Source: Microbacterium sp. RU33B (GTDB taxonomy: Bacteria; Actinomycetota; Actinomycetes; Actinomycetales; Microbacteriaceae). Taken from it: a stretch of 64,000 nucleotides of DNA. Under the pieces are notes generated by a model. That model did not search any database and had not been told where the DNA came from. It was given only the letters and a program-made list of their open reading frames with translations. The translations under genes were made by a program, and so were the position numbers. This document shows, in pieces, positions 50,293-57,422 of this stretch. Position 1 is the first letter of the stretch; each line of letters opens with the position of its first letter. The stretch is from contig NZ_FTPO01000002.1 of assembly GCF_900155915.1 (NCBI RefSeq), positions 248,001 to 312,000 of the forward strand, written 5' to 3'.

Positions 50293-51135
50293 TCAGCGCT
50301 CCGCACGCGCGGCGCGCACCGCGCGGACGCGCGCGATCACCAGCGCCGCGAGCCCCGCAGCCAGGGTCGCACCGCCGGCGACGACGACGGATGCCGGGAC
50401 ACCGCCGCCCGTGGCGGCGAGCGCGGTCACTGCCGCCGCGGGCAGCGAAGCGGGAGCCGTCAGAGGCAGCGCGGCCGGCGCCGGCACCTCGGTACGGGGC
50501 TCGACGACCTGCGGCGTCACGGGCGCCTCCGGGGCGACCGGGGCGACCGGGGCGACCGGGGCGACGGGGGCGACGGGAACCTCCGGCGTGACCGGGACCT
50601 CGGGCTCCACCGGGACCTCCGGCTCCACCGGAACCTCCGGCTCCACCGGAACCTCGGGCTCCACCGGAACCTCGGGCTCCACCGGAACCTCGGGCTCGAC
50701 CGGGACCTCGGGCTCGACCGTGCAGTCCACCGTGATGGCCCCCGCGATGCTCGCGATGCCCTCGCCGCCCTGCGCATCCCATCCGAGCACCAGGAAGATC
50801 GCCTGGTCGACGGCGGGCACGTCGAACACCGTGAGCGTCAGCGAGCCGTCGACCCACGATGCCTCCGTCGCGAAGTCCTCCTCGGTGGCGGAGTACACGC
50901 CGTCCTCGCCGAGGAGCGACTGCTCGATCTCGATCCGGGCGCCGTCGGCGAAGACCTTGCCCATGTTCCAGGTCAGGTTCACCTTGCCGTCGGCCGTGCA
51001 GGTCTGGTTCGAGAGGTCGGTGATCGAGGGCGCCCCCGCGGATGCGGGCGCGGCGAACGCGATCGATCCGCCCACGACGGCAGCGGTGGCGACGGCGGAT
51101 GCCCCGATGAGACGGGCGAAGCGAGAAGTGCGCAT
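50293..51135 (-). CDS. secreted repeat protein with LAxTG-type sorting signal
   Basis: 280-residue surface protein. A signal peptide (about 1-33, ending ASAGA) is followed by a globular domain (about 34-140) with two Cys. Then come seven EPEVPV repeats, one TPEVPV and an APV run. The C-terminus has LAATG (residues 239-243), a hydrophobic stretch and an Arg-rich end ([12 protein letters not shown]), the layout of a class E sortase substrate. It is thus likely attached to peptidoglycan, with the Pro/Glu repeats as a wall-spanning stalk. ATG at 51135 has GGGAGA upstream. No sortase gene is in the window. Confidence 0.85.
   Translation of the reverse strand: MRTSRFARLIGASAVATAAVVGGSIAFAAPASAGAPSITDLSNQTCTADGKVNLTWNMGKVFADGARIEIEQSLLGEDGVYSATEEDFATEASWVDGSLTLTVFDVPAVDQAIFLVLGWDAQGGEGIASIAGAITVDCTVEPEVPVEPEVPVEPEVPVEPEVPVEPEVPVEPEVPVEPEVPVTPEVPVAPVAPVAPVAPVAPEAPVTPQVVEPRTEVPAPAALPLTAPASLPAAAVTALAATGGGVPASVVVAGGATLAAGLAALVIARVRAVRAARAER
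50572..50715 (-). repeat. 18-bp tandem repeats coding EPEVPV
   Basis: Seven EPEVPV units plus one TPEVPV, 18 bases each, nearly identical at DNA level; likely to vary in copy number between strains. Confidence 0.8.
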
Positions 51136-51237
51136 TGGGTTCTCCCAGAGTGTCGAAAGGCGCGGCCCCGAGTGGCCGGCACTGATGAGATGCCGCACCG
51201 CGCCCTCGATCACGCGGAATTCTCGCGATTCACCGTC

Positions 51238-51266
51238 TCCTGAGGCCGTCTTGAGCGGATCTTGAG
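51238..51266 (-). promoter_or_regulatory. triple 11-bp direct repeat, OmpR/PhoB-type operator
   Basis: Minus strand CTCAAGA, CTCAAGA and CTCAGGA at exact 11-base steps (plus-strand starts 51260, 51249, 51238). It lies 38-66 bases before the acetyltransferase ATG, the right place for an activator if that transcript is leaderless. Confidence 0.55.
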
Positions 51267-51290
51267 GTTCAGTCCTCCCATGCCGCCTGG

Positions 51291-51296
51291 GATACT
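51291..51296 (+). promoter_or_regulatory. -10 box (GATACT) of the acetyltransferase gene
   Basis: GATACT ends 7 bases before the ATG at 51304; no ribosome site is visible, consistent with a leaderless message. Confidence 0.45.
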
Positions 51297-51303
51297 GACC
51301 GGC

Positions 51304-51981
51304 ATGCCCTCCCACGCCGTCGAAGACCTCTGGCCAGCCGCCGGAATCCGTGCCCGCGCGGGCGACCTCGAGCTGCGCTGGATCGACGACGACCTGCTCG
51401 TCGACCTCGCACGCGTCGCCGGACGCGGCATCCACGACGCCGATCGGATGCCCTTCGCGACGCCGTGGACGCGCGGCACGCCGGATGAGGTGGCCCGATC
51501 GGTCCTCGCGTACCAGTGGGACGTCCGCTCGCAAGTGGGCTCCGCCCGGTGGGTGCTCGAACTCGGGGTGCTCGTCGACGGCGTTCCGGTGGGCGTCCAG
51601 GGCGCGAGCGCGAAGGAGTGGAGCGTTCTGCGGAGCGCCGAGACCGGGTCGTGGCTCGGGAAGGAGCATCAGGGCCGGGGGATCGGCACCCGGATGCGGG
51701 TGCTCATGCTCGAGCTGCTGTTCGACGGCCTCGGCGCGCAGGAGGCCACCTCCGGCGCGTTCGCCGACAATCCGGCGTCCGCCGCGGTGTCACGGGCGGT
51801 CGGCTACCTCGACAACGGCGTCCTCAGCCATCCGCGCGAAGGCGCCGCCGTCGCGCACCGCAACTTCCTCCTGCCCCGGGAGCGGTGGCTCGAGGTGCGG
51901 GAGAGGAATCTGGCGCGGCTGGGAGCGGACGTCGAGCTCTTCGGAACCGAGCGCCTGCGCGCCGTGCTCGACGCCTCCTGA
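51304..51981 (+). CDS. GNAT family N-acetyltransferase
   Basis: 225 residues of the RimJ/RimL-like GNAT group. LELRWIDDDLLVDLARVAGR opens the fold, SWLGKEHQGRGIGTRMRVLM holds the acetyl-CoA loop (QGRGIG), and NPASAAVSRAVGYLDNG is the conserved helix. It acetylates an unknown amine, possibly a protein N-terminus or antibiotic. ATG at 51304 begins a family-like N-terminus. Preceded by a leaderless-type promoter and an 11-bp direct-repeat site; convergent with the acyl-CoA dehydrogenase gene. Confidence 0.9.
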   Translation: MPSHAVEDLWPAAGIRARAGDLELRWIDDDLLVDLARVAGRGIHDADRMPFATPWTRGTPDEVARSVLAYQWDVRSQVGSARWVLELGVLVDGVPVGVQGASAKEWSVLRSAETGSWLGKEHQGRGIGTRMRVLMLELLFDGLGAQEATSGAFADNPASAAVSRAVGYLDNGVLSHPREGAAVAHRNFLLPRERWLEVRERNLARLGADVELFGTERLRAVLDAS

Positions 51982-51995
51982 CCGCGCGCACACGA

Positions 51996-52031
51996 CGGCG
52001 CGCCCCGACCCGGGCGGGTCGAGGCGCGCCG
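51996..52031. terminator. strong two-way terminator hairpin
   Basis: CGGCGCGCC/GGCGCGCCG (9 pairs) stacked on CGACCC/GGGTCG (6 pairs) around GGGC, between convergent stops at 51981 and 52039. Confidence 0.75.
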
Positions 52032-52038
52032 GGACTCG

Positions 52039-53202
52039 TCAGCGCTTGCCGACGATCTGGCGCGAGACGAGGTCGCGCATGATCTCGTTCGTGCCGCCGT
52101 AGATGCGGTGCACGCGGGCGTCGAGGAACGCGCGGGCGATCGGGTACTCCGTGATGTAGCCGTAGCCGCCGTGCAGCTGCACGCCCGTGTCGAGCAGCTC
52201 CCACTCGCGGTCGGTGGCCCAGAACTTGACCTTCGCGGCCTCCTCGGCCGTGAGCTTCTCGTCCTTGTAGAGCATCATCGCGCGGTCGATGTACGCCCAC
52301 ATGACATCGACGGTGGTCGCCATGTCGGCGAGCTTGAAGCGCGTGTTCTGGAAGTCGGCGATCGGCTGGCCGAAGGCCTCGCGGCTCAGCGTGTAGTCGC
52401 GGGTCCAGACGTACGCCGCCTCTCCGGCTGCGGCCGCGGCGACGCCGATCGACAGTCGCTCCAGCGGCAGGTTCATCATGAGCTGGATGAAGCCGAGCCC
52501 CTCCTTGCCGCCGATGAGGTTCTCCTCGGGCACGAAGACGTCCGTGAACGACATCTCGGCCGTGTCCCAGCCGTGGAAGCCCATCTTCTCGAGCCTCTTG
52601 CTGTGGTCGAAGCCCTCCATGCCGTCCTCGAGGATCAGCAGGCTGAAGGCATCCGGTCGCGTCCCCTCGCCGGTCTTGACGAACGTCACGACGATGTCGG
52701 CGGTCTTCCCCGACGAGATGAACGTCTTCGCGCCGTTGACGACGTAGCCGCCGTCCACCTTCTTGGCGGTCGTCTTGATGCCGCGGAGGTCGGACCCCGT
52801 TCCCGGCTCGGTCATCGCCAGGGCGCCGAGGATCTCGCCCGTGGCCATGCGCGGGAGCCACTTCTCCTTCTGCTCCTGGGTGCCCATGTGCGCGATGTAC
52901 GGCACGGCGAGGTCGTCCTGGATGCCGAGCGCACCGGCGAGCGATCCCTGCCCGGCGCCGATGACCTCTTCGAGCACGATCGAGCGGAAGCGGTAGTCCT
53001 GCAGCATCCCGGCGCCGCCGAACTCCTCGGGAACGGAGAGTCCGATGATGCCGGCCTCACCGGCGGCGAGCATGGTCGCGCGATCGATCTCGCCGTCGCG
53101 GTCCCACTGCTTGCGCTTGTCCTCGGTGGCGAACCGCTTGATGAACTCCTTGACGACCTCGCGGAACGCCTCGTGGTCCTCGTCGTAGATGTCGCGCTCC
53201 AT
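52039..53202 (-). CDS. acyl-CoA dehydrogenase
   Basis: FAD enzyme introducing the 2,3 double bond in acyl-CoA (fatty acid or branched-chain amino acid breakdown). The 387 residues are standard. Signature 1 is LAMTEPGTGSDLRGIKT, signature 2 is QLHGGYGYITEYPIARAFLD, and the C-terminal IYGGTNEIMRDL carries the expected catalytic Glu position. ATG at 53202 has AAAGGA upstream. Stands alone, next to the VanY-type gene, with a palindromic element upstream. Acyl chain preference cannot be read from sequence. Confidence 0.94.
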   Translation of the reverse strand: MERDIYDEDHEAFREVVKEFIKRFATEDKRKQWDRDGEIDRATMLAAGEAGIIGLSVPEEFGGAGMLQDYRFRSIVLEEVIGAGQGSLAGALGIQDDLAVPYIAHMGTQEQKEKWLPRMATGEILGALAMTEPGTGSDLRGIKTTAKKVDGGYVVNGAKTFISSGKTADIVVTFVKTGEGTRPDAFSLLILEDGMEGFDHSKRLEKMGFHGWDTAEMSFTDVFVPEENLIGGKEGLGFIQLMMNLPLERLSIGVAAAAAGEAAYVWTRDYTLSREAFGQPIADFQNTRFKLADMATTVDVMWAYIDRAMMLYKDEKLTAEEAAKVKFWATDREWELLDTGVQLHGGYGYITEYPIARAFLDARVHRIYGGTNEIMRDLVSRQIVGKR

Positions 53203-53312
53203 GGTGAGCCCGTCCTTTCGTGAAAAGCGTCGGACGCGGGCTCGCCTGAGCCCCGTCGCCGTGAGGCGATCCTAGATCACCGAGGGCTCAGGACCGGAGC
53301 ACGTGTGACATC

Positions 53313-53357
53313 GCATCCCACAGAATGCGGCACTCGGTACCGCGATTTGTGGGATGC
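53313..53357. repeat. 45-bp palindrome downstream of the VanY-type gene
   Basis: GCATCCCACA (53313-53322) and TGTGGGATGC (53348-53357), perfect 10-bp arms around 25 bases. It begins 34 bases after the VanY stop and may terminate that transcript. Confidence 0.6.
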
Positions 53358-53391
53358 CTCACTCCGGCCGATCCCGGCGACGGCAGACGCC

Positions 53392-55608
53392 TCAGTCGGC
53401 GTAGTTCGGCGCCGCGGGAAGGCCCAGGAACTCCTCGACGGTGTGGAAGCCGCCCGCGTGGTACGCGGCGGCGAGCTCGGTGCCGAGGTAGCGCAGATGC
53501 CAGGGCTCGGGCGAGTAGCCGGAGACGCCCGTCGCGCCGTCCTCGTAGCGCACGACCCAGCCGAACTCCCACGCGTGCTCGGCCACCCAGGCGGCCTGAG
53601 GGGTGCCGGCGAACGTGTCGAGACCGCCGCATCCGCCGTCGGCGCACGCGACGACATCCGCCGCCAGTCCCGACTGGTGCTCGCTGTAGCCGGGGCGCGC
53701 GCTCACGAGGTCGGCGCCGTCGGTTCCGCGGGCGCTCACCTGCGACGCGTAGGTGGATCGCTGCACGCCGTACGACCTGTAGCCGCTCGAGAGGGCGATC
53801 TCCCCGGCGCCCGCTCCCGCCGCGGCGGTGATCATGGCCGCGAGCGCGGCGCCCGCGTCGACGCGCAGCGGGCTGCCGGCGAGGTCTCGGACACCGACGG
53901 GCACGACGAGCTCCGGCGGCGAGTAGTCGATCGGCTCGTAGGGTCGGAGCTTGTTGATCACGACCCAGACGCGCGAGGGATCGTTCAGGGGGACGCAGGG
54001 GGCGCTTCCGGAGGCGACGGCCGCGCGGAACAGCTCACCGCCGCCCGCGAGGGCGATCGCCCCCGCATCGTCGCCGGCGGCGATGGCCGCGGTGAACGCG
54101 GGGTCGGAGCACACATCGACGAAGGCCGCCGCCGCGGTCACGTCCGGTGCCGGAATGGACTGCGCGGGCGCCGGCAGCGGGACGGCGACGGATGCCTCGG
54201 TCTCGACGGCCCTCTCCTCCGCGACGACGCGGGCGGCTGGCGGCTCCGCCACCGGCTCGCCGGTGACGGCGGCCGTCACCGCCGCAGCCGATCCCATCAC
54301 GAGCACGGCTGCGACGAGCATCCCGAGCCCGGCGCGAATCCGCGCGGAGCGGCGCGTCTGGGCGTGTTTCGGGAGCAGATCGTCGGGGGCCGCGACGGAT
54401 GCCGGTGACGGCTCGACCCCCTCTTCGGGTGCTTCCGGGTCGGCATCGGGTAGGGGTTCGGGCTCCGGTGCGACCGGGGTGGGGATGGGGGCGGACGCGG
54501 GCCCGGCGGCGCGGGACGACCGACGGGTCGGACGCGGGGAGGGTGCGGAGGGCTTGGGCTCGTCGGCGGACTCGGGAGCGGGCTCAGGGACGGACTCGTC
54601 GGCGGACTCGGGAGCGGGCTCCGGGACGGACTCGGGAGCGGGCTCGTCGGTCGCGGCCTCGGCATCGGGGATCGACTCGGACTCGGACACCGGATCCGGC
54701 GCGGGAGTCGCCGTGTCCGCGAGGTCGGTCGGCGTGCGAGAGTCGTCGTCCGATCCCGTGATCCGGCGGCGGAGGCGGCGCAGCAGCGGCACGCGCGGCT
54801 CGTCCTCCGGGCTGGCAGCTGCGCCGTCCGCGGTCTCGGACTCCGCAGGGACGGCCTGCTCGCCCTCTCCGGGGGGAGCGACCGCATCGGCGGCGCTCTG
54901 CGGGGCGACGACGTCTTCGGTCTGCCCCCGCGCGTCGAGCGCGATCGGCTCGGCGGTGGCCTCGATCGGGTCCTCGACGGAGCGAGCCCGGCGCTGGCGA
55001 CGCGTCGGAAGCTCGTCGGCGGGCACCTCGGGCAGCGGCGGGCGCGGGGGGACGACGATCTGCACCGGTGCGGACGGCGGAGCCCACGCCGGTGCGGGCA
55101 TCTCGACCCGTTCGACCGTCGCGTCGGGTGCCACATCATCCTCCGCGGCGGTCACCGCCGCAGAGTCGACCTCCGCGGGCGGAGTCGTCGCGGGCGCGGT
55201 GTCGACGAGTCCCGCGGCCACCGGCACCTCACCCGTGACGAGGGGCGCCTCCGGATCGCGGGTCGGCGACACGGCCACCCGGGCGCGTACCGGCGAGATG
55301 GCCGACGCCGGGCGGTCGCGGACGACGGGGTCGGTGAGATCGATGTCGGGGACGACGGGCTCCAGCGGCGGAAGCGGCTTGCTCGTGGCGTGGGGCCGCT
55401 TCCGCTCCGTCGTGAACGTCGAGCGGGCCCGGCGCGGCGTCGAGCGCTCTTCGGCGCCGGCGGCGGCCTCCGCCGAACCGGCCGCGGCATCCGTCACCCA
55501 TCGGGGGAGCACGTCGTCATCCGTGCCGAGGGCAGGCGAAATCGTCTCGTCGCTGTGCCGGGCGGAGCGACGAGAGAGCGGGGGTCGGTTCGGGCCGTTC
55601 GCCGTCAC
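53392..55608 (-). CDS. VanY-type D-Ala-D-Ala carboxypeptidase with long disordered cytoplasmic region
   Basis: 738 residues. The first ~400 are low-complexity (Pro/Ala/Glu/Ser/Asp), with Arg-rich patches and PEPAPESADE-type repeats. One helix (about 415-440, AGLGMLVAAVLVMGSAAAV) crosses the membrane. The C-terminal M15B peptidase (about 560-730) has SGYRSYGVQ, GYSEHQSGLAADVV and EPWHLRYLG, giving the His, Asp and His zinc ligands and the Glu. It would trim stem peptides in the wall. GTG at 55608 has AGGAGA upstream; the open frame beyond it is a shadow of the radical SAM gene. The large cytoplasmic part suggests regulation or scaffolding. Confidence 0.87.
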   Translation of the reverse strand: MTANGPNRPPLSRRSARHSDETISPALGTDDDVLPRWVTDAAAGSAEAAAGAEERSTPRRARSTFTTERKRPHATSKPLPPLEPVVPDIDLTDPVVRDRPASAISPVRARVAVSPTRDPEAPLVTGEVPVAAGLVDTAPATTPPAEVDSAAVTAAEDDVAPDATVERVEMPAPAWAPPSAPVQIVVPPRPPLPEVPADELPTRRQRRARSVEDPIEATAEPIALDARGQTEDVVAPQSAADAVAPPGEGEQAVPAESETADGAAASPEDEPRVPLLRRLRRRITGSDDDSRTPTDLADTATPAPDPVSESESIPDAEAATDEPAPESVPEPAPESADESVPEPAPESADEPKPSAPSPRPTRRSSRAAGPASAPIPTPVAPEPEPLPDADPEAPEEGVEPSPASVAAPDDLLPKHAQTRRSARIRAGLGMLVAAVLVMGSAAAVTAAVTGEPVAEPPAARVVAEERAVETEASVAVPLPAPAQSIPAPDVTAAAAFVDVCSDPAFTAAIAAGDDAGAIALAGGGELFRAAVASGSAPCVPLNDPSRVWVVINKLRPYEPIDYSPPELVVPVGVRDLAGSPLRVDAGAALAAMITAAAGAGAGEIALSSGYRSYGVQRSTYASQVSARGTDGADLVSARPGYSEHQSGLAADVVACADGGCGGLDTFAGTPQAAWVAEHAWEFGWVVRYEDGATGVSGYSPEPWHLRYLGTELAAAYHAGGFHTVEEFLGLPAAPNYAD

Positions 55609-55728
55609 TCGGCCATTCTCCTCTGTCGCGCGAGGTTCCCACGACCGCGGCCATGAGGGTGTCCTCACATTTCGTCTTTGTGTTCGAATGCTGTTGACAG
55701 ATGATCGAAGATCTGTTCCCCTAGATCG

Positions 55729-56793
55729 ATGCGGTGGCAAGGTCAGCAGCTCGGAACGGCGGATGCCGCGGCCCTGCCGGGCCTCGAACGCCTCGACGGA
55801 CTCGTGCGGTCGGTGACCACTCCGGAGTTCGCCGGCATCACGTTCCACGAGGTCATGGCCAAGAGCGCCCTGAACCGCGTTCCGGGCGCCTCCGCCATGC
55901 CGTTCGACTGGACCGTGAACCCCTACCGGGGCTGCACCCACGCGTGCACGTACTGCTTCGCCCGCGGCACGCACGAATACCTCGACCTCGACGCCGGCCG
56001 CGACTTCGACTCTCAGATCATCGTGAAGGTCAACGTCGCCGACGTGCTGGCCAAGGAGCTGCGCCGGGGGACGTGGGCGCGCGACCCCGTGATGCTCGGC
56101 ACCAACACCGATCCGTACCAGCGCGCGGAGGGACGCTACCGGCTCCTGCCGGGCATCGTCTCGGCCCTCGCCGAGTCGGGCACGCCGCTGTCGATCCTCA
56201 CGAAGGGCACGCTGCTGCGGCGCGATCTGCCGCTGCTGCGCGATGCCGCGGCATCCGTGCCCGTGTCGATCGCGCTGTCGATCGCCGTCTTCGACGACGC
56301 GCTCCAGGCCGTCGTCGAGCCCGGCACGCCGACGGCTGCCGCCCGGCTCGACACGGTGCGCGCGGCGACGGAGGCCGGCTTCCGCGTGACGGTGTTCCTC
56401 ATGCCGATCCTCCCCCACCTCACCGACTCGATTTCGGCGCTCGACGACGCACTCGCGCGCATCCGGGCCGCCGGCGCGGCGCGCGTCGTCTTCGGCGCCC
56501 TGCATCTGCGCCCGGGCGTCAAGCCGTGGTTCCTGCAGTGGCTCGGGCGCGAGCATCCGGAGCTGGTCTCGTCGTATCTCGGCCTGTACCCCGGCGCCTC
56601 CGTCACCGCACCCAAACCGTACCGCTCGTGGCTCGCGAAGCGGGTGCGTCCGCTGCTGCGGGTGCACGGACTCGACGGCCATGAGGAAGACGACGCGCCG
56701 CGTCGGTCGGCGGTGCCGGGCCTCGCCGCGCGGCGCGCCGTCGTGACGACGTCGCGCGGGCGCGCGGCGGAGGAGGCGGCCCGCCTCTTCTGA
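55729..56793 (+). CDS. Rv2578c-family radical SAM protein
   Basis: 354 residues of the actinobacterial Rv2578c-type (SplB-related) radical SAM group. The 4Fe-4S site is CTHACTYC (Cys69, Cys73, Cys76) within NPYRGCTHACTYCFARGTHE. GTNTDPYQRAEGRYRL, PLSILTKGTLLRRD and SIALSIAVFDDALQ follow in the barrel. It generates a 5'-deoxyadenosyl radical; the substrate is unknown. The upstream gap (divergent from the VanY-type gene) is A/T-rich with TTGACA at 55694, a possible -35. Starts at ATG 55729 without a clear ribosome site. Confidence 0.9.
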   Translation: MRWQGQQLGTADAAALPGLERLDGLVRSVTTPEFAGITFHEVMAKSALNRVPGASAMPFDWTVNPYRGCTHACTYCFARGTHEYLDLDAGRDFDSQIIVKVNVADVLAKELRRGTWARDPVMLGTNTDPYQRAEGRYRLLPGIVSALAESGTPLSILTKGTLLRRDLPLLRDAAASVPVSIALSIAVFDDALQAVVEPGTPTAAARLDTVRAATEAGFRVTVFLMPILPHLTDSISALDDALARIRAAGAARVVFGALHLRPGVKPWFLQWLGREHPELVSSYLGLYPGASVTAPKPYRSWLAKRVRPLLRVHGLDGHEEDDAPRRSAVPGLAARRAVVTTSRGRAAEEAARLF

Positions 56794-56867
56794 TCGTGCG
56801 CGGCACACCCCGGGGCATTCCTGCCAGGGGTTGCCCCGGAGCCCGCCCGCGTGCTTACCATGACCGG

Positions 56868-57368
56868 ATGCGCCGCGCTCCTTTCCTCCTCGCCGTCCCG
56901 CTCGCCCTCGTGCTCGCGCTCACGGCGTGCGGGGCGCCCGCACCCTCGGAGTCCGGCTCACGCCCACCGTCGGCGACCGCGAGTCGCACCCCGTCGCCGA
57001 CCGCGAGCGCAACGGCCACCGCCACGCCCGCCCCCGACGAATCCGCACCCGCCGAGAGCGAACCCGTCGATCCGGGTCCGGACGGCCCCCCGCAGCCGAT
57101 CCCGAGCACCGACCCCGCGTCGCTGGACTGGTTCGGGCTCGACAAGAACGCCGTCACCGGCAGCTGCCAGACTGCCCTCGCGGAGAACTTCCCCGGCGGC
57201 TCGATCGATCCCGCCCCCTCCACATCGGGACGCTCCGAAGAGACCGTGGTGTGGTTCAACTGGATCGTGCGCGCGTACGGCGACGCCCCCGACTTCGCGG
57301 CGACCTGCCAGCTCGGCCTCGACGGCACCTCGATCACCTCGGTCTTCGTCACCGTCCAAGACATCTGA
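56868..57368 (+). CDS. lipoprotein of unknown function
   Basis: 166 residues. Signal peptide MRRAPFLLAVPLALVLALTA with lipobox LTAC puts lipid-modified Cys21 at the mature N-terminus. A Ser/Thr/Pro linker (about 25-75) leads to a small domain (about 85-166) with two further Cys (SCQTALAENFPGG, ATCQLGLDG), likely a disulphide. No family was recognised. ATG at 56868 is the only start giving a signal peptide. It lies 74 bases after the radical SAM gene and ends at a strong terminator. Confidence 0.82.
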   Translation: MRRAPFLLAVPLALVLALTACGAPAPSESGSRPPSATASRTPSPTASATATATPAPDESAPAESEPVDPGPDGPPQPIPSTDPASLDWFGLDKNAVTGSCQTALAENFPGGSIDPAPSTSGRSEETVVWFNWIVRAYGDAPDFAATCQLGLDGTSITSVFVTVQDI

Positions 57369-57378
57369 CCCCACGCGA

Positions 57379-57411
57379 AAGCCGGCCCCGCCCTCAGGGC
57401 AGGACCGGCTT
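57379..57411. terminator. two-way terminator hairpin
   Basis: AAGCCGG...CCGGCTT arms continuing into CCCTGCC/GGGCAGG pairing, about 15 pairs with two mismatches, between the convergent lipoprotein and DEAD-box helicase genes. Confidence 0.75.
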
Positions 57412-57422
57412 CGGCAGCATGC

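Noticed and set aside
55693..55710. Possible LexA (SOS) box before the radical SAM gene
   Set aside because: TCGAATGCTGTTGACA has a good left half, but the right half does not match GTTCGA and the spacing is wrong.
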